Below are positions 10,714-19,397 of a stretch of 64,000 nt of DNA, piece by piece (the first letter of the stretch is position 1; each line of letters starts with the position of its first letter). Source of the stretch: Mycolicibacterium neoaurum ATCC 25795 (lineage in GTDB: Bacteria; Actinomycetota; Actinomycetes; Mycobacteriales; Mycobacteriaceae); assembly GCF_000691525.1 (NCBI RefSeq), contig NZ_JMDW01000012.1, positions 298,475-362,474 on the forward strand. Direction: 5' to 3'. The position numbers were made by a program, and so were the translations under genes. Under the pieces are notes generated by a model. It ran no database searches, was not told the origin of the DNA, and worked only from the letters and a program-made list of their open reading frames with translations.

Positions 10714-10740
10714 TACACGGTTCCGCACTGGAGCCGTGTA
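10714..10740 (+). promoter_or_regulatory. Hairpin in the long leader of greA
   Basis: TACACGGTTCC at 10714-10724 pairs with GGAGCCGTGTA at 10730-10740 with one mismatch. It lies in a roughly 200-bp gap between the DUF4307 stop and the greA ATG, just after a TAAGCT box (about 10699). This implies a greA leader of over 100 nt. In E. coli the greA leader yields regulatory RNA; whether that applies here is untested. Confidence 0.4.
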
Positions 10741-10842
10741 TTGCTGCATTTGCGCGCGATAAGCGCCTGCAACAGCGGCGATACACGACCTTTTCACGCG
10801 ATGCGTCGCGGGGGAAATGACCAACGACAGGAGCGCGAGGAC

Positions 10843-11337
10843 ATGACCGATACCCAGGTCACCTGGCTGACCGAAGAGGCCTACGACCGGTTGAAGGCGG
10901 AGCTGGATCAGCTGATCGCCAACCGGCCGGTCATCGCCGCCGAGATCAACGACCGTCGCGAAGAGGGTGACCTGCGCGAGAACGGTGGCTACCACGCCGC
11001 CCGTGAAGAGCAGGGCCAGCAGGAAGCGCGCATCCGCCAGCTGCAGGAACTGCTCAACAATGCCAAGGTCGGCGAGGCCCCCAAGCAGTCCGGCGTCGCA
11101 CTGCCCGGTTCGGTGGTCAAGGTCTACTACGACGATGACGAGAAGGACACCGAGACGTTCCTGATCGCCACCCGCCAGGAGGGCGTCAGCGACGGCAAGC
11201 TCGAGGTCTACTCCCCGAACTCCCCGCTGGGCAACGCACTGATCGACGCCAAGGTCGGCGAGAGCCGCACCTACACCGTGCCCAGCGGCAACACCGTCAA
11301 GGTCACCCTGATCAGCGCGGAGCCCTACCACGCCTGA
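10843..11337 (+). CDS. greA: Transcription elongation factor GreA
   Basis: It rescues backtracked RNA polymerase by stimulating transcript cleavage. The 164-residue length equals M. tuberculosis GreA. An N-terminal coiled coil has the acidic tip region (around NDRREEGDLRENGGYHAAREEQ, where D and E residues coordinate Mg), and a C-terminal FKBP-like domain ends VTLISAEP. The ATG at 10843 is preceded by GACAGGAGCGCGAGG. The frame is open far upstream, but that sequence is the untranslated leader. Confidence 0.97.
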   Translation: MTDTQVTWLTEEAYDRLKAELDQLIANRPVIAAEINDRREEGDLRENGGYHAAREEQGQQEARIRQLQELLNNAKVGEAPKQSGVALPGSVVKVYYDDDEKDTETFLIATRQEGVSDGKLEVYSPNSPLGNALIDAKVGESRTYTVPSGNTVKVTLISAEPYHA

Positions 11338-11360
11338 CCCGTCGGGACGATCGGCTCCAG

Positions 11361-12014
11361 ATGGCCCAGATCGCCGAGGATCTGCTGCTGCTTCTCCTCG
11401 ACAATGCCGCAGCGCGCCCGGGCATCGAACGACGCCGTAGGCAACGCGTTCTTGCAGCTGCGGTGTTGTTGGACCTGGCCCGCGTCTGCCGGGTCCGACC
11501 GTCGGCCGACGGGGATTCCGTCCCCGCCGGTCGCCTGCTCGCATTGGCCGGTGATGCCCCGTTGGACCCGGTGACCGGCCCGGCGTGGACGCTGCTGACG
11601 CGGCGACCACTGAAGGTGGGCGCGGCAGTGTCCAAGTTGAGCCGCGATGCCGAACAACAGCTGCTCGACCAGCTGGAACGGGCCGGACAGATTCAGCGGG
11701 TCCCGTTGGGGCCCAAGGAATTCAGCTATCCGCTGCGGACTCGGGCGCGGGTCGGGCCGGCTCGAGAGGCATTGCTGGCGGCCTTGTTCGACCGCAGACC
11801 GCCGTCGACGCCGACGGCCGCGGCGATCACGCTGCTACATGCCGCGGATGGTCTCGGCGCCGTGCTGAGCCTCAACGATCGCGGGTGGCGCTGGGTGCAC
11901 GCCCGGGCCGGGGAGATCGCCCTGGGCAGCTGGCTCGACGAATCACCCTCGGCGCTGCCGGAGATCAACGTCGCGGTGACCGCCGCAGCGCTGCGGCCGG
12001 TGCTGCAGTCCTGA
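11361..12014 (+). CDS. GPP34 (GOLPH3/Vps74-like) family protein
   Basis: A 217-residue alpha-helical protein beginning IAEDLLLLLLDNAAARP, the typical start of the GPP34 family, with VLAAAVLLDLA and LLHAADGL segments conserved in actinobacterial members. The eukaryotic homologues bind phosphatidylinositol-4-phosphate in the Golgi; the bacterial role is not known. It follows greA by 24 bp in the same direction and may be cotranscribed. A palindrome follows its stop. Confidence 0.85.
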   Translation: MAQIAEDLLLLLLDNAAARPGIERRRRQRVLAAAVLLDLARVCRVRPSADGDSVPAGRLLALAGDAPLDPVTGPAWTLLTRRPLKVGAAVSKLSRDAEQQLLDQLERAGQIQRVPLGPKEFSYPLRTRARVGPAREALLAALFDRRPPSTPTAAAITLLHAADGLGAVLSLNDRGWRWVHARAGEIALGSWLDESPSALPEINVAVTAAALRPVLQS

Positions 12015-12016
12015 CC

Positions 12017-12076
12017 GCGAGCAGACGCTCCTACCCCCAGACATCGGGCGATCCAGGGGTATCTGCGTCTGCTCGC
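12017..12076. terminator. Palindromic element between convergent gpp34-like and metB genes
   Basis: GCGAGCAGACGC (12017-12028) and its exact complement GCGTCTGCTCGC (12065-12076) bracket a second, inner pair TACCCC/GGGGTA. It lies directly after one stop (12014) and before the other (12089). It is probably a bidirectional terminator and has the look of a dispersed mycobacterial intergenic palindrome. Confidence 0.65.
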
Positions 12077-12088
12077 CGGAGGACCGGA

Positions 12089-13261
12089 CTACCGCAGCGC
12101 CTGCTCGATATCGCCGAGCAGGTCGGCGATCTCCTCGATACCGACCGACAGGCGCACCAGATCCTCGGGCACCTCCAGCTGGGAGCCGGCGGTCGAGGCG
12201 TGCGTCATCGCACCGGGATGCTCGATCAGCGATTCCACACCGCCCAAAGACTCAGCGAGAATGAAAATTTCGGTGCGGGCGCAGAAATCGCGCGCCGCGG
12301 CCACGCCACCGCGCAGCCGGACCGAGATCATCCCTCCGAAACCGGACATCTGCTTGGCCGCGACCTCATGGTTGGGGTGGCTCGGCAGACCCGGGTAGAG
12401 CACCGAGTCGATGGCCGGATGCTCGGCAAGGAACTCGGCCACCTTGGCCGCATTCTCGCTGTGCCGCTGCATGCGCAGCACCAGGGTCTTCAGGCCACGC
12501 ATGGTCAGGTACGCGTCGAAGGGACCGGGCACCGCGCCCGCGCCGTTCTGCAGGAACGCGAACGCCGTGTCGAGCTCCTCGTCGTTGGTCAGCAACGCGC
12601 CGCCGACCACATCGGAATGCCCACCGATGTACTTCGTCGTGGAGTGCAGCACGATATCCGCGCCGAGGGTCAATGGCTGCTGTAGCGCCGGAGAAGCGAA
12701 GGTGTTGTCCACCAACAGTTTCGCGCCGTTCTTGCGGGAAATCTCGGCGATGCCCGCGATATCGGCTATCGAGAGCAATGGGTTGGTCGGCGTCTCGACC
12801 CAGATCAGCTTGGTCTCCGGCGTCACCGCGGCGGCCACGGCATCGAGATCGGCCAACGCGACCGGGGTGTAGCGAATCCCCCACTGCGTGAACACCTTGT
12901 CGATCAACCGGAAGGTGCCACCGTAGGCGTCGTCGGGGATGACGACGTGATCGCCGGGACGCAGCACCGCACGCAAGGCGCAGTCGGTGGCCGCCATCCC
13001 CGAGGCGAAAGCCCGGCCGAAATCGGCCTCCTCGACCGCGGCCAGCGAGGCCTCCAGGGCGGCGCGGGTCGGGTTGCCGGTGCGCGCGTACTCGAAGCCA
13101 CCGCGCAATCCACCGACACCATCCTGGGCGAAGGTCGAACTGGCATAGATCGGGGCGTTGACCGCGCCGGTGGCCGGATCGGGCCGGAACCCCGCGTGGA
13201 TCGCCCTGGTCGCCAGACCCTGCCACCGGTGTGCGTCGTGAGCACTGCGCTGTTCACCCAT
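12089..13261 (-). CDS. metB: Cystathionine gamma-synthase
   Basis: A PLP enzyme of transsulfuration that joins an O-acyl-homoserine with cysteine to form cystathionine. The 390-residue protein has the PLP lysine K210 in LHSTTKYIGGHSD, the TGNPTR substrate loop at 61-66, and VETPTNP. The ATG at 13261 gives a length matching M. tuberculosis MetB (388); a longer frame upstream runs into the terminator palindrome and is rejected. It sits one block away from cbs, whose product uses or forms the same intermediate. A lyase activity (MetC/CGL-like) cannot be excluded from sequence. Confidence 0.93.
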   Translation of the reverse strand: MGEQRSAHDAHRWQGLATRAIHAGFRPDPATGAVNAPIYASSTFAQDGVGGLRGGFEYARTGNPTRAALEASLAAVEEADFGRAFASGMAATDCALRAVLRPGDHVVIPDDAYGGTFRLIDKVFTQWGIRYTPVALADLDAVAAAVTPETKLIWVETPTNPLLSIADIAGIAEISRKNGAKLLVDNTFASPALQQPLTLGADIVLHSTTKYIGGHSDVVGGALLTNDEELDTAFAFLQNGAGAVPGPFDAYLTMRGLKTLVLRMQRHSENAAKVAEFLAEHPAIDSVLYPGLPSHPNHEVAAKQMSGFGGMISVRLRGGVAAARDFCARTEIFILAESLGGVESLIEHPGAMTHASTAGSQLEVPEDLVRLSVGIEEIADLLGDIEQALR

Positions 13262-13294
13262 GCCGTCCAGGGTAGTGGTGCCCGGACAACAGAA

Positions 13295-13323
13295 ACGGGG
13301 TGGACCGGTTCGGTCCACCCCGT
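13295..13323 (-). terminator. Hairpin terminator after the Rv2560-like gene
   Basis: ACGGGGTGGACC (13295-13306) pairs perfectly with 13312-13323 around a 5-nt loop, with a further imperfect AACAGA/TCTGTT extension. It lies 20 bp beyond the stop at 13343 on the minus strand and upstream of metB. Confidence 0.75.
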
Positions 13324-13342
13324 TCTGTTGCGCTATGCCCGA

Positions 13343-14353
13343 TTACGGTGTCAGCGGTGCAACCTGTCCACCGGTGAGGCGACGGTAGGCGTACACCTGG
13401 AACAGGATCGCCAGCGGCGCGGCGACCAGCAGACCGACGTAGCACAGGAACGATCCGACGGCGAGGATCACCGAGTACAGCAGCCAACTCAGCAGCACCT
13501 GAACGAAATTGTTCTTGGTGACGTCGATGCTCAGCTTGATCGCATCGATGGCCGACAGGTTGCGATCGATCAGCGCCGGAGTCACGAAGAAGGCGAAGAT
13601 CGACACGATCAGACCGGGGATGTAGCAGAGCACGCTGCCGATACTGACCGCGATACCGACCAGCAGGGTCGCGATGATCACCGGGCCGATGAGGCGTGGC
13701 TTGAAGAACGAACCCGCCGTCACCGGCACCCCGTTGGCGATGTCCAGGACACCACCGAAGTAGGCCGATGAGATCGCCGCCAGCAGTACCAGCAGCAGGA
13801 TGAGGCCGATCACCAGCACGAAGATGCTGGCCCCGCCGAGGCTTGAGCTGTACTCGTAGCTGAAGCCGCTGTCATACGAGTCGTAGGTCGTGACCCCGCT
13901 CGGTGCCACCGCAGCGGCGATGCCGAAGACGATGCCGCCGAAGATGCCCACCACCAGCGCGTAGACCAGGGTCGGGATGATCAGCGCGCCGGCATTCTTG
14001 CTGAACTTGTTCCACGCCCAGGAGAACGCGTCGCCGACGCTGTAGGGCGCGGCACCACCCGGGTAGCCCGGCTGCGGGTATCCCGGAGGCGGCGGCGCGA
14101 AGCCACCCTGCGGGGGCGGGGGCGGCGGGTAACCACCCTGCGGCGGAGGCGGATAGCCACCCTGCGGGGGTGGCGGGTAGCCGCCCTGTGGCGGCGGCGG
14201 GAAGTTCCCGGGCGGGGGCGGATAGTCACCCTGCGGCGGGGGCGGCTGGTAACCACCCTGCGAGGGCGGCTGATAGCCGCCCGGCGGGACGTTCTCGGGT
14301 GGCGGGAATCCACCGGGCGGGGTGCTGCCCGGCGGAGGAGGCGGTTGTGTCAT
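13343..14353 (-). CDS. Proline/glycine-rich membrane protein (Rv2560-like)
   Basis: A 336-residue protein. The first ~105 residues are low-complexity repeats of PPPQGGYP type. The C-terminal 220 residues form a membrane domain starting YSVGDAFSWAWNKFSKNAG, with about five or six hydrophobic segments. This fits the mycobacterial proline-and-glycine-rich transmembrane proteins such as Rv2560. The proline-rich region probably faces the cytosol and could bind partners. It lies upstream of metB and is followed on the same strand by a terminator. Function is unknown. Confidence 0.82.
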   Translation of the reverse strand: MTQPPPPPGSTPPGGFPPPENVPPGGYQPPSQGGYQPPPPQGDYPPPPGNFPPPPQGGYPPPPQGGYPPPPQGGYPPPPPPQGGFAPPPPGYPQPGYPGGAAPYSVGDAFSWAWNKFSKNAGALIIPTLVYALVVGIFGGIVFGIAAAVAPSGVTTYDSYDSGFSYEYSSSLGGASIFVLVIGLILLLVLLAAISSAYFGGVLDIANGVPVTAGSFFKPRLIGPVIIATLLVGIAVSIGSVLCYIPGLIVSIFAFFVTPALIDRNLSAIDAIKLSIDVTKNNFVQVLLSWLLYSVILAVGSFLCYVGLLVAAPLAILFQVYAYRRLTGGQVAPLTP

Positions 14354-14538
14354 TTCACCTTCTCGTGAGAATTGAGTACCGACAAACGCCGCGCCGTCGG
14401 CGCGTGAGGTGAGCCTATGTCACGCCGGTGGTCTCGCGGCGCTCAAGATCGACATGAGTTTCAGACGAAGTCTGCGGTGCCGCACTTGGAGAATTCTTGG
14501 AAGGGGCCGACGCGCGGCACCTCTCCGTCACAACCTCG

Positions 14539-15042
14539 TCACAGCGGCACACAGACCGTCTTGACGAGCTTGTCGGCCAACGTCTGTCGTTTGGCGTCCC
14601 AGAGCGGAAACAGGAAGCCGACATAACAGATGACGGCGTCGACGGCGTGCGCCACCTGGCGCACCACCGATGCCACGAATCCGACTGGCTGCCCGGTGTT
14701 CTGACCGACCACCTTGAACTTGAGCACCCCCTTGCCCAGGCTCGAGCCCGTCCTACCCTGCTGGAATCCGAAGTTCCACAGCGCGTACGCGACCGCGAGG
14801 ATCCAGGTCACGGCAAACGCCACCTGACCGAACGTCGATGCCCCCGCCGCACACAATTCGGCGCGGGCATAGCCCGAATCGCTGGTGCCGCACACCGTCT
14901 CCCGCGTGCCCAACAGCAACGCATACCCGATGCCCTGCAGCACGGCGAAGGGAATGAGGTCGATGACGAATGCCAGCACTCGACTCAGCCACGGGGTGTA
15001 GGCATCCGACGAGGAACCGTCGCCGTTCATGCTGCCGGTCAT
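14539..15042 (-). CDS. RDD family membrane protein, second of a tandem pair
   Basis: A 167-residue RDD-domain membrane protein. The family signature is recognisable in PWLSRVLAFVIDLIPF, the conserved GRTGSSLGKGVLKFKVV and the C-terminal PLWDAKRQTLADKLVKTV. It is strongly similar to the upstream Pra protein (LLLGTRETVC and FPLWD segments are shared) but lacks the proline-rich N-terminus, which suggests tandem duplication. Its ATG overlaps the upstream stop as ATGA (15039-15042). An internal ATG at 15030 is an alternative. Confidence 0.88.
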   Translation of the reverse strand: MTGSMNGDGSSSDAYTPWLSRVLAFVIDLIPFAVLQGIGYALLLGTRETVCGTSDSGYARAELCAAGASTFGQVAFAVTWILAVAYALWNFGFQQGRTGSSLGKGVLKFKVVGQNTGQPVGFVASVVRQVAHAVDAVICYVGFLFPLWDAKRQTLADKLVKTVCVPL

Positions 15043-15665
15043 CGGCCCGGGAGCGCGACCGTCTTCACGACCTTGTCGACCAGCGTCTGCGCCTTGGGAT
15101 CCCAGAGCGGGAACAACACGGCGACAAGCCAGGGCAGGAAACAGATCACATTGGCGACGAAGTAGATGAGCTGACGAAGTATCGACATGCCGAAGCCGAT
15201 CGGCCGGCCGGTGGCCTCCCCGACGATCCGGAAACCCATGATGGCCTTACCGATGCTGGAACCCGTGGTGCCCTGCCGGTAGCCGTAGTTCCACACGTAG
15301 TAGGCAAGTGCGAGAACACCGCACACCGCAACGGCCACCTGCCCCAGAGTGGAAGCCCCTGTGGCACAGAATGCACCGAGGTCGTATTCCGAAGTCTCGG
15401 TGAGGCACACGGTCTCTCGGGTACCGAGCAGCAAACCGTAGCCGATTCCCTGCAGGATCAGCACCGGAACGGCGTCGATCAGGAATGCGAGCACCCGGGT
15501 GAACCACGAGGTGTAGGCCGATTTGGGCAATGGCGCTGCGGCCTCGACACCCGGGTGACCGGGCGGCGGGGGCGCGTAGCTACCCGAAGGCGGCGGGGGC
15601 GGCGGGTAGCCACCGGGCGGTGGCGGCGGATAGTCCCCAGGAGGTGGTGGCGGTTGCTCAGTCAT
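15039..15665 (-). CDS. pra: Proline-rich antigen homologue with RDD domain (Rv1078-type)
   Basis: A 208-residue protein with a short PPPPPGDYPPPPP-type N-terminus (about 1-40) and a C-terminal RDD membrane domain (YTSWFTRVLAFLIDAVP, TTGSSIGKAIMGFRIV, PLWDPKAQTLVDKVVKTV). It corresponds in position, between metB and cbs, and in architecture to M. tuberculosis Pra (Rv1078). The ATG at 15665 directly starts the proline repeats. It is cotranscribed with the second RDD gene through the ATGA overlap. Confidence 0.9.
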   Translation of the reverse strand: MTEQPPPPPGDYPPPPPGGYPPPPPPSGSYAPPPPGHPGVEAAAPLPKSAYTSWFTRVLAFLIDAVPVLILQGIGYGLLLGTRETVCLTETSEYDLGAFCATGASTLGQVAVAVCGVLALAYYVWNYGYRQGTTGSSIGKAIMGFRIVGEATGRPIGFGMSILRQLIYFVANVICFLPWLVAVLFPLWDPKAQTLVDKVVKTVALPGR

Positions 15666-15748
15666 GGGACGCCCTCCTGGTGAGGAATTAGCCTGCTCTG
15701 CGGCCAGAACCCTACCGGAGAAGTCGCTGTCCAGGTCGGTACCGGCGG

Positions 15749-17143
15749 TCAGCGCCCGACGGACCCCTTGGACAGCGAGCCGAGCAGATCGTGGCGAGTC
15801 AGCACACCGATCGGTTTGCCGTCCTCGACGACCATCACCGCATCGCAGTCCCGCAACGTCTTTGCCGCGGTACCCAACAGCTCGCCGGAACCGATGAGCG
15901 GCAACGGTGCGCTCATGTGCAACGACACCGCATCGGCCAGCTTCGCTCGTCCCTCGAAAACCGCTGAGAGCAGCTCTCTTTCGGAGACACTGCCGGCGAC
16001 CTCGCCCGCCATCACCGGCGGCTCGGCACCAACCACCGGCATCTGGGAGACCCCGTACTCGCGCAGGATGGTGATGGCGTCGCGCACCGTCTCCGACGGA
16101 TGGGTGTGCACCAGATCCGGCAGGGCTCCGGACTTGTGCCGCAGCACCTCCCCGACGGTCGGCTCGTCGATGGAACCGTCGAGCCTGCTGCGCAGGAAGC
16201 CGTAGGAGGACATCCACGAGTCGTTGAACACCTTCGACAGGTAGCCTCGCCCGCCGTCGGGCAGCAGCACGACCACGACCGCGTCGGGTCCGGCCTTCTC
16301 GGCGACCCGCAGCGCGGCGACGACGGCCATGCCGCACGATCCGCCGACCAGCAGCGCTTCCTCACGGGCCAGCCGACGGGTCATATCGAAGGAATCGGCA
16401 TCGGACACGGCGATGATCTCGTCGGGGATGGCGGGGTCGTAGGCGCTGGGCCAGAAATCCTCGCCGACACCCTCCACGAGATAAGGCCTGCCGGTGCCGC
16501 CCGAGTACACCGAGCCCTCCGGGTCGGCACCGATGATCTTCACCCGTCCGCCGGACACCTCCTTGAGGTAACGACCGGTGCCGGTGATGGTTCCGCCGGT
16601 ACCCACGCCGGCGACGAAGTGGGTGATCTTGCCGTCGGTGTCGGCCCAGATCTCCGGACCGGTGGTCTCGTAATGGCTGGCCGGACCCATCGGGTTCGAG
16701 TACTGGTCGGGCTTCCATGCCCCGTCGATCTCCTCGACCAGACGATTGGACACGCTGTAATAGCTCGCCGGATCGTCCGGGGCCACCGCAGTCGGGCAGA
16801 CCACCACCTCGGCACCGTAGGCGCGCAGCACGTTGCGCTTGTCCTCGCTGACCTTGTCCGGGCACACGAACACGCAGTGATAACCGCGCTGCTGGGCCAC
16901 CAGCGCCAGCCCGACGCCGGTGTTGCCCGAGGTGGGCTCGACGATGGTGCCGCCCGGCTTGAGCTCGCCGGACGCCTCGGCCGCGTCGATCATCTTCACG
17001 GCGATGCGGTCCTTGGAACTGCCGCCGGGGTTGAGGTACTCGACCTTGGCCGCGACCACACCGGCACCCGGTGGGACCACCGAGTTCAGCCGGACCAGCG
17101 GGGTGTTACCGATGAGCTCACTGATATGGCTGGCGATGCGCAT
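15749..17143 (-). CDS. cbs: Cystathionine beta-synthase
   Basis: It condenses serine (or O-acetylserine) with homocysteine to cystathionine, the reverse-transsulfuration entry step. The 464 residues equal M. tuberculosis Rv1077. The catalytic core has K44 in GGSSKDR for PLP and PTSGNTGVGLA for phosphate binding. A C-terminal pair of CBS domains (about 335-460; VGEVLRHKSGALPDLV, VVEDGKPIGVLTRHDLL) is expected to bind an adenosyl ligand. Together with metB, the window holds both transsulfuration enzymes. Confidence 0.95.
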   Translation of the reverse strand: MRIASHISELIGNTPLVRLNSVVPPGAGVVAAKVEYLNPGGSSKDRIAVKMIDAAEASGELKPGGTIVEPTSGNTGVGLALVAQQRGYHCVFVCPDKVSEDKRNVLRAYGAEVVVCPTAVAPDDPASYYSVSNRLVEEIDGAWKPDQYSNPMGPASHYETTGPEIWADTDGKITHFVAGVGTGGTITGTGRYLKEVSGGRVKIIGADPEGSVYSGGTGRPYLVEGVGEDFWPSAYDPAIPDEIIAVSDADSFDMTRRLAREEALLVGGSCGMAVVAALRVAEKAGPDAVVVVLLPDGGRGYLSKVFNDSWMSSYGFLRSRLDGSIDEPTVGEVLRHKSGALPDLVHTHPSETVRDAITILREYGVSQMPVVGAEPPVMAGEVAGSVSERELLSAVFEGRAKLADAVSLHMSAPLPLIGSGELLGTAAKTLRDCDAVMVVEDGKPIGVLTRHDLLGSLSKGSVGR

Positions 17144-17173
17144 GACACCTATCGTGTCAGGCTGCGCGCAGAC

Positions 17174-18214
17174 TCACCACGTCGCCTCTCGGATGTACTC
17201 ACCGATCTGGCGCAACGAGCGCGTCGCTTCCCCGACGATCGGCGAACACAACTGGAAAACGTGGATCTGACCGGGCCAGATGCGCACCTCGACCGGGACG
17301 CCGGACTCGGCCAGAATCCGGGCCGCCTTTCGCGCATCGTTGAGCAGAACCTCCGAGCCCGAGACGTGGATCAGGGTGCGGGGCAGGCCCGGTTCGACGT
17401 GCTCCAGCGGCTCGTAGACCTCCTGGCCGTGCCGCTTGGCCGATTCCTCGACGATGGCACCGAGGGCCTCGATCGCGCGCGGCGGGAACATCGCGTCGGA
17501 ACGCGAGTTGGGGTGTTGGGCACGACTGTCGCTGTTGATCTCGAACAGCGGGGACATGGTGACCACCGCCGCGGGCACTTCGCCGCCCTCGGCCTGCAGG
17601 CGCTGGGCGAGCGCGAGCGCCAGGTAGCCGCCGGCCGAGTCGCCGGCCAGGACGATATTGGCCGGGTCATAGCCCGTCAGGCGCAGCCATTTGTAGGCGT
17701 CGTAGCAGTCGTCGATCGCGCTGGCGATCGAATGCTTGGGGATCATCCGGTAGTTGACGACGAACACCGGGCTGTCGGCGAACTTGGACAGTTCGGTGAC
17801 CATCCGGCCGTGGGTGTTGGCGCCACAGGTCAAGAACGCCCCGCCGTGCAGGTAGAGGATCACCGAACGCTTGCCGTCGGCGGGCAACACCCCGGCGGCG
17901 CGGATCAGTTGGGCCGTGCAGTGCGGCAGCGCGATCGTGGCACGCACCGTGCCCGGCGCGGGCCGCAGGACGCGGGCGGCGAAGTCGACGAGACCGAACG
18001 GCCAGGGCAGCTTCGGCACGTGCGATCCGATTGCCAAAGTTGGCTTGATCGTCATCATGGCTACCAGTCCGGCGAGCCTGCCCGCCAGGCCTGCACCGTC
18101 TTCGACGATCTCGACAGGACGCCAGTCGCCGACCGGAAAACGCCGCGATTGACGCGCCCTAGCAGGGCTTATCGCTGCATGTGGGGCCCCGGAGACCCTG
18201 CTTGGTGCCGTCAT
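17174..18214 (-). CDS. lipU: Carboxylesterase/lipase of the HSL family (LipU-type)
   Basis: An alpha/beta-hydrolase of 346 residues with the hormone-sensitive-lipase oxyanion motif HGGAF (123-127) and the nucleophile elbow GDSAGG (S193). The C-terminal WPGQIHVFQL carries the catalytic His. It hydrolyses short acyl esters by family analogy. The start is at ATG 18214, with TAGGAAG about 5-8 nt upstream; GTG at 18223 is an alternative. The N-terminus is longer than annotated LipU (297 residues), so a still later start is possible. It lies 30 bp downstream of the cbs start on the same strand. Confidence 0.9.
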   Translation of the reverse strand: MTAPSRVSGAPHAAISPARARQSRRFPVGDWRPVEIVEDGAGLAGRLAGLVAMMTIKPTLAIGSHVPKLPWPFGLVDFAARVLRPAPGTVRATIALPHCTAQLIRAAGVLPADGKRSVILYLHGGAFLTCGANTHGRMVTELSKFADSPVFVVNYRMIPKHSIASAIDDCYDAYKWLRLTGYDPANIVLAGDSAGGYLALALAQRLQAEGGEVPAAVVTMSPLFEINSDSRAQHPNSRSDAMFPPRAIEALGAIVEESAKRHGQEVYEPLEHVEPGLPRTLIHVSGSEVLLNDARKAARILAESGVPVEVRIWPGQIHVFQLCSPIVGEATRSLRQIGEYIREATW

Positions 18215-18349
18215 CGCCACCACTTCCTACGCCGTTGTAGTGCCCGTTGGCCGATAAGTTGTTAGCCAGGGGGTTGAATTTAGCTTGCCTGCCGTCAATT
18301 TGTTCAACAATGCCTGATTCAAATTTGGTACCGCGTTCGATACCCCAAT

Positions 18350-19360
18350 GTGACCGCGGTTACTCGCGCGCCTACTGACTTTGTTGAATCGAGACCTAAA
18401 ATCGTGGTCGTGGGTCGCATCACGTCCGTCGCCGTGGCCGCCGCTGCGCTCGTCTCCACCGGTTCGGCCTACGTCGGCGCCCGTAACCTGCTGAGCGGCC
18501 AGGCCGACCAGGCCCGCCAGACCATTCCGAAATCCTGGGATGCGCCCCCGCGTGCCGACGGTGTCTACTCCCCCGGCGGCGGACCGGTGCAACGGTGGAC
18601 CCGCGACACCCCCGTCGACCTGCATCTGATGATCTTCGGCGACTCCACCGCAACCGGGTATGGCAGCACCTGCGGCGATGAGGTGCCCGGGGTGCTGCTG
18701 GCCCGCGGCCTCGCCGAGGAGTCCGGTAAGCGCATCCGGCTGAGCACCAAGGCCATCGTCGGCGCCACCTCCAAGGGGCTGTCCGGACAGATCGATGCCA
18801 TGTTCGTCGCCGGACCGCCGCCGGATGCGGCCGTCATCATGATCGGCGCCAACGACATCACCAAACCCAACGGGCTCGGCCCGTCGGCGCGCCGCGTCGG
18901 CCAGGCGGTGGAGCGGTTGCGCAGCGCGGGCGCGGTCGTCGTGGTCGGTACCTGCCCCGACTTCGGCGTCATCAAGGCCATCCCGCAGCCGTTGCGGTGG
19001 GTGACACGCAACCGGGGTCTGCGGCTGGCCCGCGCCCAGGCCGCCGCGGTTCGGGCGGCGGGCGGGGTGCCGGTGCCGTTCTCGGACCTGCTGGCCCCGC
19101 ACTTCTACGAGGCGCCCGAGGTGTTGTTCTCCGCCGATATGTTCCATCCGTCGGCGGCCGGCTACGAGTTGGCGGCCAAGCAGCTGCTTCCGGCGCTGTG
19201 TCGGGCACTCGGCGAGTTCAACTCGCAGACGCCGACCGAGGCCGCCCTGGAATCACGGATGGACGGCAGTGGTTCGCTGCTGGCCCGGATCGGCAACATC
19301 AGTCGGCTGTGGCGTCGTTCCACCGGGGTCCCCGCACCCATAGTGGTGCCCGCGAGTTAG
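18350..19360 (+). CDS. SGNH/GDSL-type exported esterase (Rv1075c-type)
   Basis: A 336-residue protein with an N-terminal hydrophobic segment (ITSVAVAAAALVSTGSAYVG) that acts as signal or anchor. An SGNH-hydrolase domain follows: GDSTATGYG with S99, IGANDI for block III, and SADMFHPS with the Asp-x-x-His pair. Rv1075c is a known GDSL esterase with this triad. GTG at 18350 is used here; GTG at 18404 would give 318 residues, closer to the 314 of Rv1075c. It is divergent from lipU with about 135 bp between. Confidence 0.88.
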   Translation: MTAVTRAPTDFVESRPKIVVVGRITSVAVAAAALVSTGSAYVGARNLLSGQADQARQTIPKSWDAPPRADGVYSPGGGPVQRWTRDTPVDLHLMIFGDSTATGYGSTCGDEVPGVLLARGLAEESGKRIRLSTKAIVGATSKGLSGQIDAMFVAGPPPDAAVIMIGANDITKPNGLGPSARRVGQAVERLRSAGAVVVVGTCPDFGVIKAIPQPLRWVTRNRGLRLARAQAAAVRAAGGVPVPFSDLLAPHFYEAPEVLFSADMFHPSAAGYELAAKQLLPALCRALGEFNSQTPTEAALESRMDGSGSLLARIGNISRLWRRSTGVPAPIVVPAS

Positions 19361-19397
19361 CGTAGAGCCAACCAAGCACTTGTTCACGGAGGTCAAC

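Noticed and set aside
16100..18265. 721-codon plus-strand open frame across cbs and lipU
   Set aside because: It lies antisense to two clearly recognisable enzymes and has no domain of its own.
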